Source: UBA2279 sp041595875 (GTDB lineage Bacteria; Actinomycetota; Coriobacteriia; Anaerosomatales; Anaerosomataceae). Taken from it: a stretch of DNA of 64,000 nucleotides. A program made the translations under genes and the position numbers. Under the pieces are notes generated by a model. The model worked only from the letters and a program-made list of their open reading frames with translations, ran no database searches and was not told the DNA's origin. The DNA lies in contig JBFHJN010000005.1 of NCBI GenBank assembly GCA_041595875.1, positions 1 through 64,000 of the forward strand, written 5' to 3'. Positions within the stretch are counted from its first letter, which is position 1. Each line of letters opens with the position of its first letter. This document shows, in pieces, positions 35,898 to 44,003 of this stretch.

Positions 35898-37478
35898 TCA
35901 TCGCACTTTGTCCATGACCTCTTGCGGGCTCCATAGGCAGTACGGATAGGTCCGGTCAGTGAGCACCTCGGAGGCTTCCTTCTGGGCGCGCGTAGCCGCC
36001 AGGAGCTGCTCGGTCTCCTCGACGACAGGCGCCATGATGGCTGCGAGCCGGCTGTTGACCGCACGGATCCGCTGGCCGATCGCCTTCTTGTCAGCGCCCG
36101 GTTCCGCGATCCGTGTGACCAGCGAGCACTTCTCGGCAACCAGTGCCTCCGCCTCGAGGCGTTCGGACGGGTCGTCGAACTCCACCTCGTCCATCAGCTG
36201 ATCGGGGTTGTGCTCCAGACGCTTGAGGCGCTGCTCCAGGCCGACGATCTCCTCCTCGGTCACCTCATGCGCGCCAAGCGGAAGGAACAGCGTCATCGAT
36301 GCAACCACGAAAGGCGGCGGTTCCACTCCGTAGTAGCGCCGTATGACCGCATCCGTGACGCGGTCATACCGACCGCCGCCAACGCCGTGAATGAACAGGT
36401 CGGCGACGAAAAGACGGTTGAACAACGTCAGAGACACGGCCCTAGGGACGAGCAGCGCATCGGCTTGCTCCAGAGCCCGCATGGACGCCTCGATGTCATC
36501 GGAAAGCTCGCACACCTGCTCATCGCCCGCGAGCAGCCGGATGGGCACACCGGTGGACACTCGCGCCGAACGCCTTTGGCCAGCCGAGAGGACCCAGAAC
36601 GGGATCTCGATGTAGTCGTCGTCAACGGCGAGGTCAGGGAACGGCTGGGCCTTTGAGCGTGTTCCTGTGCGCGAACGGTAGGCCTCCAGCTCGGAGTTGA
36701 AGACGGTGCTGAACCCGACCGCATCCAGCGCGATCGACACTGCGAACCGCCGAAAAGCAGAGGTCCGCGACTGACGCGAGACACCAAGCTCGAGATAGTC
36801 GGTGCTCGCCGACGCCTCAAAGCGCCGGCGAGCGCCGGTGACCGCCTGGGCAAGGTCATCAGCATGCGTGCGGGATATCTCCAGCGCCTCACAGTAAGCG
36901 TCGAAGTGCCGCACCAGTGCCGGTGCCGGCAGCGTTGTCAGCGCATCCCGGCCCGCCGCACAGAACGCGGCGATGTCGTCAGAAGAGGGAACATCGGCGC
37001 ACACGTAGCACTCGTCCGGACCGGAGGTGGCGAGGACAGCGCTGCATCGTCCGACCGCCGGTCGCATGCATGGCGTCTTGAGGTCCACGCGGTCGAACGA
37101 GTCGGTGTCGACCACCAGGTCGAGCGCAGCCGCCCCGGTCTCATCCGCCAGTCGCTGCAGAAGGAAGTCTTTGACCCACACGCCGGGATGATAGAGCTCG
37201 GGCTGATGGCCGGTGACCACTAACAGCCCGGGGTCCGGCTCCACCGCGGCAACGTCGATCCCCATCCTGCGCGAGTACGCGCCCGCCTCGGCCACGCTCT
37301 CGCGTCGCGCAAGTCGGCGCAGCGCAGGCGCAGGCATCCCTCCCACCGAGAACTCCCATTGAGATGCCGCGGACGCATTGTCTCGCGCGCGATCCGCCCA
37401 GGAATCGTAGGGAGGCTCGGTGAGGACCTCACCGTGTCCCGTGGGTGTGGAGTGGCGAGCCCTCAGCATGCCTGTCAC
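35898..37478 (-). CDS. BshC-like protein (distant), hypothetical
   Basis: 526 residues from GTG 37478 (GTGA overlap with the upstream gene) or 523 from ATG 37469. The N-terminal part shows a BshC-like pattern: VVTGHQPELYHPGVWVKDFL resembles the GQQ..L..GP..K motif of bacillithiol synthase BshC, followed by VVDTDSFDRVD. The middle run LFVADLFIHGVGGGRYDRVT and a C-terminal coiled coil (about 405-500) are also seen. BshC adds cysteine to glucosaminyl-malate. The neighbouring PIG-L deacetylase supports a link to thiol or glycoside metabolism, but no BshA is visible, and I am not sure this is a true BshC. Confidence 0.6.
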   Translation of the reverse strand: MTGMLRARHSTPTGHGEVLTEPPYDSWADRARDNASAASQWEFSVGGMPAPALRRLARRESVAEAGAYSRRMGIDVAAVEPDPGLLVVTGHQPELYHPGVWVKDFLLQRLADETGAAALDLVVDTDSFDRVDLKTPCMRPAVGRCSAVLATSGPDECYVCADVPSSDDIAAFCAAGRDALTTLPAPALVRHFDAYCEALEISRTHADDLAQAVTGARRRFEASASTDYLELGVSRQSRTSAFRRFAVSIALDAVGFSTVFNSELEAYRSRTGTRSKAQPFPDLAVDDDYIEIPFWVLSAGQRRSARVSTGVPIRLLAGDEQVCELSDDIEASMRALEQADALLVPRAVSLTLFNRLFVADLFIHGVGGGRYDRVTDAVIRRYYGVEPPPFVVASMTLFLPLGAHEVTEEEIVGLEQRLKRLEHNPDQLMDEVEFDDPSERLEAEALVAEKCSLVTRIAEPGADKKAIGQRIRAVNSRLAAIMAPVVEETEQLLAATRAQKEASEVLTDRTYPYCLWSPQEVMDKVR

Positions 37479-38155
37479 ACCAGGTCCGCAACGGACCTGA
37501 TACCCACCGGCTCCGGGGCGAAGAACGGCTCCCCTGCCTCCACGCCGATCTGCGTTCCCCACATGCGAGCTGCCTCGGCCATCATCGGAATGACGCCGCG
37601 GTTGGCCTCATTGGCCTGGAACTGAGACGCATAGCACGCCAGCGCATCGAGCTTCGTCTGAAGCACCTCCGACGCGTCGACGATGAACGAAGGCTCACGG
37701 ACCAGACGCATATGCACCGCCATGTAGTGATACACGCGAGCGGGGTAATGCGGACTGCCCCCCATATCTGTCTTGGTGAACTTCGAGTAGAAACGGGCTG
37801 CCCGGCCTATAGAAGCCGCCGCGAGATGATCGGGATGTGCGTCCTCCGGATACGGAAGGAACAGCACTCGAGGGCGAAGCTCACGCAAGACCTCTGCCAG
37901 CTCGATCCTCGCCTCAACCGTGTCGAACAGGTAGCGATTAGGCTGAGAGAGCGTCCTTCTTTGAGCGCCGAGACAAGATGCGGCGGCGGCGGCCTCGGTC
38001 ATCCGTGTCTCGTGAGTACCGTGCGGCGTCGGCTCTCCATCGGTCAGGTCGACTATGGTCACCTCAAGGCCCTGTGCGGTCATCCCCGCCACCGTGGCCC
38101 CCATACCGATCTCCACGTCGTCAGGATGCGCACCGATGCAAACGATGTCAGCCAT
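37475..38155 (-). CDS. PIG-L (BshB1-like) deacetylase
   Basis: 226 residues from ATG 38155; GGGGAG five bases before it decides the start over the GTG at 38161. Zinc motif GAHPDDVEIGMG, the second signature DLTDGEPTPHGT, and the later histidine in DAHPDHLAAASI are all present. Relatives remove acetyl from N-acetylglucosaminyl compounds, including bacillithiol precursors (BshB1). Overlaps the BshC-like gene by four bases, so they act together or are at least co-translated. Confidence 0.85.
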   Translation of the reverse strand: MADIVCIGAHPDDVEIGMGATVAGMTAQGLEVTIVDLTDGEPTPHGTHETRMTEAAAAASCLGAQRRTLSQPNRYLFDTVEARIELAEVLRELRPRVLFLPYPEDAHPDHLAAASIGRAARFYSKFTKTDMGGSPHYPARVYHYMAVHMRLVREPSFIVDASEVLQTKLDALACYASQFQANEANRGVIPMMAEAARMWGTQIGVEAGEPFFAPEPVGIRSVADLV

Positions 38156-38157
38156 TC

Positions 38158-38889
38158 TCACTCCCCGCGCAGCGCGTCATTCCAGACGCGCATGTAGTAG
38201 TTGAAGCGCTTCTCCGGATCGTCCAGGTCCTCGCCGAACGACCGGTCGTTGTCGAAGTATATGCGCTCGATGGGGGCTTCCGTCACGCGCAGGCCGGCGC
38301 GGTAAGCGCGTGCCCACAGCTCCATCGGCATCCCGTAGCCCGCTTCATCAAGCCTCAGCCTTGTGAGGGACTCCATACAGTACGCTTTGAATCCACAGAA
38401 CGCGTCGGTTATCCCCCAACCGGTCACCCTGTTGATCTCGGCGGTGACCCGCGCGTTGACCTCACGCCTCTGTTTGGGCGCTGATCCTGACACCGGACTC
38501 CCCGGCAGGTACCGGCTGCCGCTGACGATGTCCACACCCGTGGCATCCAGTGAGTGTAGCAATGCCGGTATCCGGGCGGGCTCATGTTGTCCGTCGCAGT
38601 CCATCGTCACAAGGCGGCGCACACCGCGCACACGAGCGAGCGCGAAGCCATCGGCAAGCGCACGCCCATAGCCTTCGTTGTGGCCGTGCTCAAGCAGCAC
38701 GATGTCATCACGGGACTTCAGCGCATCGCGTGTACCGTCGGTGGATCCATCGTCCACGACGATCACGGTCCCGTCGAACACCTGCATGACGGTGTCCAGC
38801 ACGAGATTGACCGTTGGGGCCTCGTTGTAGACCGGGATGAGGACACCGTCATGTCCCTGGACGCAAACAGACACAGAATCAGGCTTCAA
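38158..38889 (-). CDS. Family 2 glycosyltransferase
   Basis: 243 residues from TTG 38889; a GTG at 38874 is an alternative. GT-A motifs: IPVYNEAPTVNLVLD, VVDDGSTDGT, TMDCDGQHEPARI (DxD) and GSRYLPGS. No membrane segment, similar to dolichyl-phosphate-mannose-synthase-type cytosolic transferases. It overlaps the osmC-like gene by 11 bases. Product unknown. Confidence 0.88.
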   Translation of the reverse strand: MKPDSVSVCVQGHDGVLIPVYNEAPTVNLVLDTVMQVFDGTVIVVDDGSTDGTRDALKSRDDIVLLEHGHNEGYGRALADGFALARVRGVRRLVTMDCDGQHEPARIPALLHSLDATGVDIVSGSRYLPGSPVSGSAPKQRREVNARVTAEINRVTGWGITDAFCGFKAYCMESLTRLRLDEAGYGMPMELWARAYRAGLRVTEAPIERIYFDNDRSFGEDLDDPEKRFNYYMRVWNDALRGE

Positions 38890-39298
38890 CGATGCGATAG
38901 CTTGTGGTCACAGAGACACCCGGACCGAACATGCCTTTGACAGAGCAGTACTTGTCTTCCGATAAGGCGATCGCCCGCTCCACCGCGGAAGCCTTGAGAC
39001 CTGCTCCCGTCAGGACATACTCGATGTTGATCCGCTCGTAGTAGCGCGGCTGCTCCTCTCGCTGCTCAGCAGTGATAACGAGCTCGAAATCGCTGACTGT
39101 CTGCCGCTGCTTCTCCAAGATCGCGATGATGTCGATGCCCGTGCACCCGCCCAGCGCATAGAGCACAAGCTCAAGGGGCCTCGCCCCGCTGCCATCGCCT
39201 TTGAACTGCGCGGAAGCGTCCATCACGATACCGTGTCCCGCTTCGTCCCAACCGACAAAGCGTCGGCCGCCGTTCCATTTGACCTTGACCGCGTCCAT
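38879..39298 (-). CDS. OsmC family peroxiredoxin-like protein
   Basis: 139 residues. OsmC/Ohr fold; the two redox cysteines are in LYALGGCTGIDI and SEDKYCSVKGMF. Such proteins reduce organic hydroperoxides or persulfides using thiols. Next to the thiol-linked deacetylase/BshC-like pair. Confidence 0.9.
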   Translation of the reverse strand: MDAVKVKWNGGRRFVGWDEAGHGIVMDASAQFKGDGSGARPLELVLYALGGCTGIDIIAILEKQRQTVSDFELVITAEQREEQPRYYERINIEYVLTGAGLKASAVERAIALSEDKYCSVKGMFGPGVSVTTSYRIVEA

Positions 39299-39327
39299 TG
39301 TGCCCCTTCCAGCGCCCGCGCTTGCAG

Positions 39328-40902
39328 TTATATCTTGCGTCCCAACATCTGTGCGAGTTCACGCGGCTCCTGCGCCTTGCCGATAGCCTCCTCGAAGGTG
39401 ACCTTGCCGGCCTGCAGGAGCGCTTTGAGGTGCTGATCGAGCGTCTGCATGCCCATGGATGCTCCACCCTGGATGATCGTAGGCATCTGGTGCGTCTTCC
39501 CTTCTCGGATCAGGTTGCTGATCGCGGGAATGCCCAGCATGATCTCCATCGCCATGACGCGGCTCTTACCGTCCGTCGACCGCAGCAGGACCTGGGAGAG
39601 CACGCCTTCAAGCGTGCCTGACAGCTGCATGCGGACCTGCTGCTGCTGGTGAGGCGGGAACACATCGATGATGCGGTCTACGGTCGCAGGACCGCCCGTG
39701 GTGTGCAGTGTGGCCAAGACGAGGTGGCCCGTCTCGGCAGCCGTGATGGCCGCGGCGATCGTCTCCAGGTCACGCATCTCGCCGACCAAGATCACATCGG
39801 GGTCCTGGCGCAAGACACGCTTGAGCGCCGAGGTGAACGAGTGGGTGTCCTCGCCGATCTCACGCTGGTTCACGTAAGCCTTCTTGTTCTTGTGCATGAA
39901 CTCGATGGGGTCTTCGAGGGTGATGATATGCAGAGCCTTGTTCGCGTTGATGTGGTCGATCATGGCGGCAAGCGTCGTCGACTTACCTGAACCGGTCGGA
40001 CCGGTCACGAGGACAAGACCGCGGGGTCTCTCGGCGAGGAACTTGCAGACCTTGGGTAGCGCGAGGTCTTCCAGACTCGGGATCTTGATGGGAATAACGC
40101 GGAACACCGCGCCCAATGAGTTCCGCTGCTGGAACACGTTGGCGCGGAAGCGTGACAGACCGGGGATGCTGTACGCGAAGTCCAACTCGAGCTCGGTCTC
40201 GAAGCGCTTGCGCTGCTCCTCGGACAGCAGACTCAAGATCATCTCCTGGGTGTCCCGTGGCGTCAGAACAGGGATGTTCTCCACAGGCAGCAACTCACCG
40301 CGCTGTCTGATTCCCGGAGGGCTCCCGACCGCGATATGGAGGTCGGAGCCTCCGCGATCGATCATCAGACGCAAGAGATCATCGATATGGACGGAGTCAT
40401 GTCGAGGCTCAGCGGAAGCGCCTATAGGAGGAGCCTGCCTCGTCTGCGCGACCTGAGGGGCACCCGCAGACGGGCGCGGAGCGGATTGCCCTGCAGAGGG
40501 CGCTGCAGTCGGCGCGGCAGTGACCTCCACCTTCGCAAGTTTGAACACCGTGCGTACCAGTGAACTTAGGTCGGCATTGCTCGGCATATGCGCCGCGGCT
40601 CCCGCCTGACGTGCCTTGAGCGCCGTAGCGTCATTAGGCTCAGCAGACAAGATCATGACGGGCGTTCCCGAGAGGTCAGGATCGCCGTTCAGCTCCTGGG
40701 TGAAGGCAAACCCGTCCATTCCCATGAGGTCGCCATCCACAACGATGACATCCGGCTTATGCTGCTTGGCCATACCCAACCCACGGGGCGCAGATATGGC
40801 ATTGAACGTCTCCGTACCCGGCACGGCGGCCTTGAGCGCGGAGCCGAGTCTTTCGAAGTACGACGCGTCGTCGTGAACGATGAGTACCTGGGTTGCTGCC
40901 AC
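39328..40902 (-). CDS. pilT: Receiver domain-PilT fusion, type IV pilus retraction ATPase
   Basis: 524 residues from GTG 40902; an AGGAGG lies 12 bases upstream, rather far. Residues 1-122 are a response-regulator receiver domain (D11, D12, phospho-acceptor D56 in VVDGDLMGMDG, S86), but the conserved lysine is Met106. A Pro/Ala-rich linker (about 125-165) leads to PilT at about 170-524: Walker A GPTGSGKSTT, LEDPIEFMHKNKKAYVNQRE, ATLHTTGGPATVDRI and GIPAISNLIREGKTHQM. PilT powers pilus retraction. Ordinary PilT is about 350 residues, so the extra regulatory domain is notable. No other pil gene is nearby. Confidence 0.9.
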   Translation of the reverse strand: MAATQVLIVHDDASYFERLGSALKAAVPGTETFNAISAPRGLGMAKQHKPDVIVVDGDLMGMDGFAFTQELNGDPDLSGTPVMILSAEPNDATALKARQAGAAAHMPSNADLSSLVRTVFKLAKVEVTAAPTAAPSAGQSAPRPSAGAPQVAQTRQAPPIGASAEPRHDSVHIDDLLRLMIDRGGSDLHIAVGSPPGIRQRGELLPVENIPVLTPRDTQEMILSLLSEEQRKRFETELELDFAYSIPGLSRFRANVFQQRNSLGAVFRVIPIKIPSLEDLALPKVCKFLAERPRGLVLVTGPTGSGKSTTLAAMIDHINANKALHIITLEDPIEFMHKNKKAYVNQREIGEDTHSFTSALKRVLRQDPDVILVGEMRDLETIAAAITAAETGHLVLATLHTTGGPATVDRIIDVFPPHQQQQVRMQLSGTLEGVLSQVLLRSTDGKSRVMAMEIMLGIPAISNLIREGKTHQMPTIIQGGASMGMQTLDQHLKALLQAGKVTFEEAIGKAQEPRELAQMLGRKI

Positions 40903-41071
40903 TACGTTCGATGACCTCCTCGGCGGACCTTGAGTCCTATCACCCTCGTGAACATAAGACCAAGAAAATGACATTCGAATACCTATCGGCAGAAGAATGC
41001 CTCGACTCAATAAGATACCCACTGCCGAGCTGGCGTATGATGGTCGCCGACAGCAGCCGACAGGAGCATGC

Positions 41072-42364
41072 GTGAACCTCACAATCGAAAGCCTAGCATA
41101 TGGCGGAGCAGGTGTTGCACACGCCGAAGACGGTGTGACCGTGTTCGTTGACGGCGCATGCCCCGGAGATGTGGTCACTGCGACCATCACAGAAGACCAC
41201 GGGCGGTTTCGCAAGGCTGCGATCGAGTCCATCATCACTGCTTCTCCGGACCGCGTCGCCCCCCGCTGCCCCTATTTCGGACAGTGTGGCGGGTGCCAGT
41301 GGCAACACGTCGACTACGGCGCTCAACTGAAGTGGAAACGCCAGTCGGTGCAAGACGCCCTGACCAGGATCGGGAAGTTCGAGATCCCCGTTCGTGACAC
41401 CTTAGGCAGCCTCCACTCCTACGGGTACCGCAACAAGATCGAGCTCTCCGCCACCACCACACCGAAGGGAACCGCGTTCGGCTACGCCCGTGCGGGCTCC
41501 ACAGACATCCTGCCGATAGAGCGATGTCCCCTACTGCCCAAGAAGCTGGAGCGCGCGCCCCGCGCTCTCGGCGGTGCGCTTAGATATCTCTCCTCGCAAA
41601 ACGACACCCCGGTCGAGCGTCTTGGCATCCGTGTCTCTACCAGCGGGAACATCGAAGTCGACCTCTGGACGGCACCGGGGCCATTCCCCCGTCAGCTCGC
41701 CGCCAAGATCATCGCTGACGCCGTGGGTGCGCGAACGATCACCCGAATTCTGTTCAAAGGCGAGCTGAAGGCACGCAACATATCCAAGGTGGAAGTCTTG
41801 CGCGGACCGGGAGTCTGGGAGGAGCGTCTCGATGAATTCCGCTACCTTGTGTCAGCACCGTCGTTCTTCCAGGTGAACACCGCCGCCGCCCGCAAGCTGC
41901 AACACACGGTCATCGAGGCGCTGGATCCTGACGGTACGGACGATGTGATCGATCTGTTCGCGGGAGTGGGCACCTTCACGCTGCCGCTCGCCGAGATGGC
42001 AGGCAATGTGATCGCCGTTGAGTCGTCGCGTCACGCGATCAACGATCTGCGCCGCAACCTCGAGATGAACGGCATCTACGCCGAGATCGAGCCGGGCGAC
42101 GCCGACCGGATCCTGCCCGAACTCGGCCGGGCGGACCTGGTGGTCGTCGACCCACCGCGCTCCGGACTGGCCGAGAGCACCGTCGAGTCCCTGGCGTCCA
42201 CGGGGGCACGCAGGATCGTGTACGTCTCTTGCGACCCGACGACGCTGGCCCGCGACGCAGCGCGCCTGGTCGCCAAAGGCTACAGGCCGACAGAAGCGAT
42301 TCCTGTCGACCTGTTCCCGCAAACCTATCACGTCGAAACGGTGTTGACCCTCGACGCTGTCTAG
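41072..42364 (+). CDS. 23S rRNA (uracil-5-)-methyltransferase, RlmD/TrmA family
   Basis: 430 residues from GTG 41072; AGGAG five bases before it decides the start. TRAM RNA-binding domain at about 1-55 (VNLTIESLAYGGAGVAH), a 4Fe-4S cysteine set (CPYFGQCGGC plus later ERCPLL), and the methyltransferase domain (DLFAGVGTFTLPLA, VVDPPRSGL, YVSCDPTTLARD with the catalytic cysteine). Methylates C5 of uridine in rRNA. The stop shares CTAG with the opposing gene's stop. Confidence 0.9.
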   Translation: MNLTIESLAYGGAGVAHAEDGVTVFVDGACPGDVVTATITEDHGRFRKAAIESIITASPDRVAPRCPYFGQCGGCQWQHVDYGAQLKWKRQSVQDALTRIGKFEIPVRDTLGSLHSYGYRNKIELSATTTPKGTAFGYARAGSTDILPIERCPLLPKKLERAPRALGGALRYLSSQNDTPVERLGIRVSTSGNIEVDLWTAPGPFPRQLAAKIIADAVGARTITRILFKGELKARNISKVEVLRGPGVWEERLDEFRYLVSAPSFFQVNTAAARKLQHTVIEALDPDGTDDVIDLFAGVGTFTLPLAEMAGNVIAVESSRHAINDLRRNLEMNGIYAEIEPGDADRILPELGRADLVVVDPPRSGLAESTVESLASTGARRIVYVSCDPTTLARDAARLVAKGYRPTEAIPVDLFPQTYHVETVLTLDAV

Positions 42365-42588
42365 ACGAGCTTCCCTACCTCAGGGAAATCGACGATGTGC
42401 ACGTCGTGCGGGGCGTCCTCATGTGCCTCAGTGAGGTCAAGTCCGGCCGAGTGCATGCCCTCGTGGTCGCCGTCGCCCCACATCGCGCTCTCTGAGACGT
42501 CATACACGACACCTGCATACGCGACATACGCGGGCTTCCCACCAGTGCCATCAAAGCTCTTGAGCTCTTCTAGCGTGAATTCTTTCAT
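42361..42588 (-). CDS. Cytochrome b5-like heme-binding protein
   Basis: 75 residues from ATG 42588, with GGAGGT upstream; the longer frame is rejected. Cytochrome b5 domain features: MKEFTLEELKSFDG, AYVAYAGVVYDVSES, and GDHEGMHSAGLD in the position of the HPGG heme loop, with a second histidine later (HDVHIVDFPEVG). Short, soluble, no membrane anchor. Ends in the same CTAG as the rRNA methyltransferase gene. Role unknown. Confidence 0.82.
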   Translation of the reverse strand: MKEFTLEELKSFDGTGGKPAYVAYAGVVYDVSESAMWGDGDHEGMHSAGLDLTEAHEDAPHDVHIVDFPEVGKLV

Positions 42589-42658
42589 AGCAACCTCCGT
42601 GCTGTCTCTACGGCCTTCTGGTCTACATTCCCAATACGACCGCCGTACGCACGGGTCA

Positions 42659-43003
42659 CTAGTGAAGCAAGCGACCGATCTTGCCAAGGTACTTCATCGC
42701 AGTAAGGGCCGCGCCGGAGAGCGCCGCCAGACCGAAGAACCCTCCTACCTGTCCCTTACCGTCTTCTCCCCCAAGGTCCAGGTTCATGGAATGCTCTTCG
42801 CCCTCCACATCCAGAGTGACAGTCGCGCCGTCCGACCCCAACTCGACGTCTGTGACGCTGGAGATGATCTCCCGAGCGATATCGACTCCGCTTGTGCTCC
42901 GGACCTCACGGTCGACAAGGACCGGCTCTTCAGCGAGTGCAGGGGTGGTCGCAAAGACCAGACAGAGTGCCACCATGAAGATCAAGATCGAAGTCCTTCG
43001 CAT
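42659..43003 (-). CDS. Small secreted or membrane-tethered protein of unknown function
   Basis: 114 residues from ATG 43003 (MRRTSILIFMVALCLVFATT, a signal peptide with likely cleavage after ALA near residue 24); GGGGGA precedes it. The mature part has DREVRSTSGVDIAREIIS, an acidic beta-rich region, and a C-terminal hydrophobic stretch (about 90-106, FFGLAALSGAALTAM) that could anchor it. I do not recognise the family. A CRP-like operator lies at 43074-43089, so it may be controlled by the neighbouring Crp-family protein. Confidence 0.7.
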   Translation of the reverse strand: MRRTSILIFMVALCLVFATTPALAEEPVLVDREVRSTSGVDIAREIISSVTDVELGSDGATVTLDVEGEEHSMNLDLGGEDGKGQVGGFFGLAALSGAALTAMKYLGKIGRLLH

Positions 43004-43073
43004 GATTCCCCCACACCCCTTCACCGCTAATGCCACGTTGGGGAATGTATCGACGCGAGGACCAGGGGGCACG

Positions 43074-43089
43074 CGTGACAAACGTCACA
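43074..43089 (-). promoter_or_regulatory. CRP/FNR-type operator
   Basis: CGTGA-N6-TCACA, one mismatch from the classical TGTGA-N6-TCACA half-sites, 70 bases upstream of the small secreted protein gene and 92 bases downstream of the Crp-family gene's stop. The nearby Crp-like protein has a recognition helix (TSRETASRV) of the type that reads TCACA. Confidence 0.55.
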
Positions 43090-43093
43090 CAAT

Positions 43094-43125
43094 CAAGAAG
43101 AAAACGATGAACGGTACCGTTTATC
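43094..43125 (-). terminator. Probable terminator of the Crp-family gene
   Basis: Minus strand: GATaAACGGTACCGTTcATC (a short palindromic hairpin) followed by the T-rich run GTTTTCTTCTTG, 57 bases after the gene's stop. GATAAACGG occurs twice here (43117-43125 and 43138-43146), 21 bases apart. Confidence 0.5.
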
Positions 43126-43181
43126 TTCGCTAACCGTCCGTTTATCGCGCCTGGTTACCGCATTTCTGCGCTCGGATACCG

Positions 43182-43877
43182 TTAGTCGCTCTCAAGGAGA
43201 GCGCCAAGGGCGATGAGGTCGACCACGATCTTGCGCCCCTTGGTACCCACGATCCCCTCTTTGGTGAGCTGTGAGATCACACGACTCGCGGTCTCACGAG
43301 AGGTTCCGGCCAGCGTTGCGATCTCGTAATGCGTAAGACCTTCGACGATAGGCACTCCGCTCGACTCGTACGCAGCGGTGGCCACATTGAGCAGTACGCG
43401 CATCACCCGATGAGTGGCGTCATGAAACGCCATGTCCTCAAGTCGCGATATCAACTGCCTCACCCGACGGGACAGCGTGCCGATGACGGTCAACGCCAGC
43501 CTGGGCTGCAGCTGGATGGCCGCCGAGAGATCCCGCGAGTCAAGCGCGAATGCCTCCACTTCAGTGACGGCTATGACATCGGCCGAGCGGGGCTCTGCGT
43601 CCACCAGGCTCATCTCGCCGAAGTGGGAAGGTGACTCCAGGTAGTTCAAGGCCAGCTCCTTGCCTTCCGGCGAGGCCAGCGAGACTTTCACGCGACCGGA
43701 CACCAGGAAGTACATGGCTGTGCCGATCTCATTCTGCGTCAGTATGAACTCGCCTTTGCCGAACTGCTTGAAAGCCATCATGTCCGCCAGTGTCGCAAGG
43801 TCTTCATCTCCGAGATCAGCGAACATCTCGAAGGAGCGCAACCTGTCGGCTATGTATGCCTTGGATGGAGTGGCCAT
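43182..43877 (-). CDS. Crp/Fnr family transcription regulator
   Basis: 231 residues. Cyclic-nucleotide-type beta roll at about 15-130 (FILTQNEIGTAMYFLVSGRV, HFGEMSLVDAEPRSADV), dimer helix, and a helix-turn-helix near 180-205 (LTHYEIATLAGTSRETASRV). The pocket keeps GEM and PRSAD, close to the cAMP-binding GE and RxA pattern, so a nucleotide ligand is possible; no Fnr-type cysteine set. Likely targets include the CRP-like site downstream. Confidence 0.9.
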   Translation of the reverse strand: MATPSKAYIADRLRSFEMFADLGDEDLATLADMMAFKQFGKGEFILTQNEIGTAMYFLVSGRVKVSLASPEGKELALNYLESPSHFGEMSLVDAEPRSADVIAVTEVEAFALDSRDLSAAIQLQPRLALTVIGTLSRRVRQLISRLEDMAFHDATHRVMRVLLNVATAAYESSGVPIVEGLTHYEIATLAGTSRETASRVISQLTKEGIVGTKGRKIVVDLIALGALLESD

Positions 43878-43946
43878 AGGTTCCTTATCGGCGCGTGGCA
43901 GACCTTACTGAAACGCGGTCTGACCGGGACACGTATTTGTACCCCC

Positions 43947-43989
43947 AGTAAACACGAAGGGCGACAGGTTTGGAAACCCGCCGCCCTTC
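43947..43989 (-). terminator. Terminator after the FAD/Fe-S fusion gene
   Basis: Minus strand: outer stem GAAGGGCG/CGCCCTTC with an inner GGTTT/AAACC stem, then GTGTTTACT; 15 bases after the stop. Confidence 0.7.
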
Positions 43990-44003
43990 ACAAGCGCATC
44001 GGA

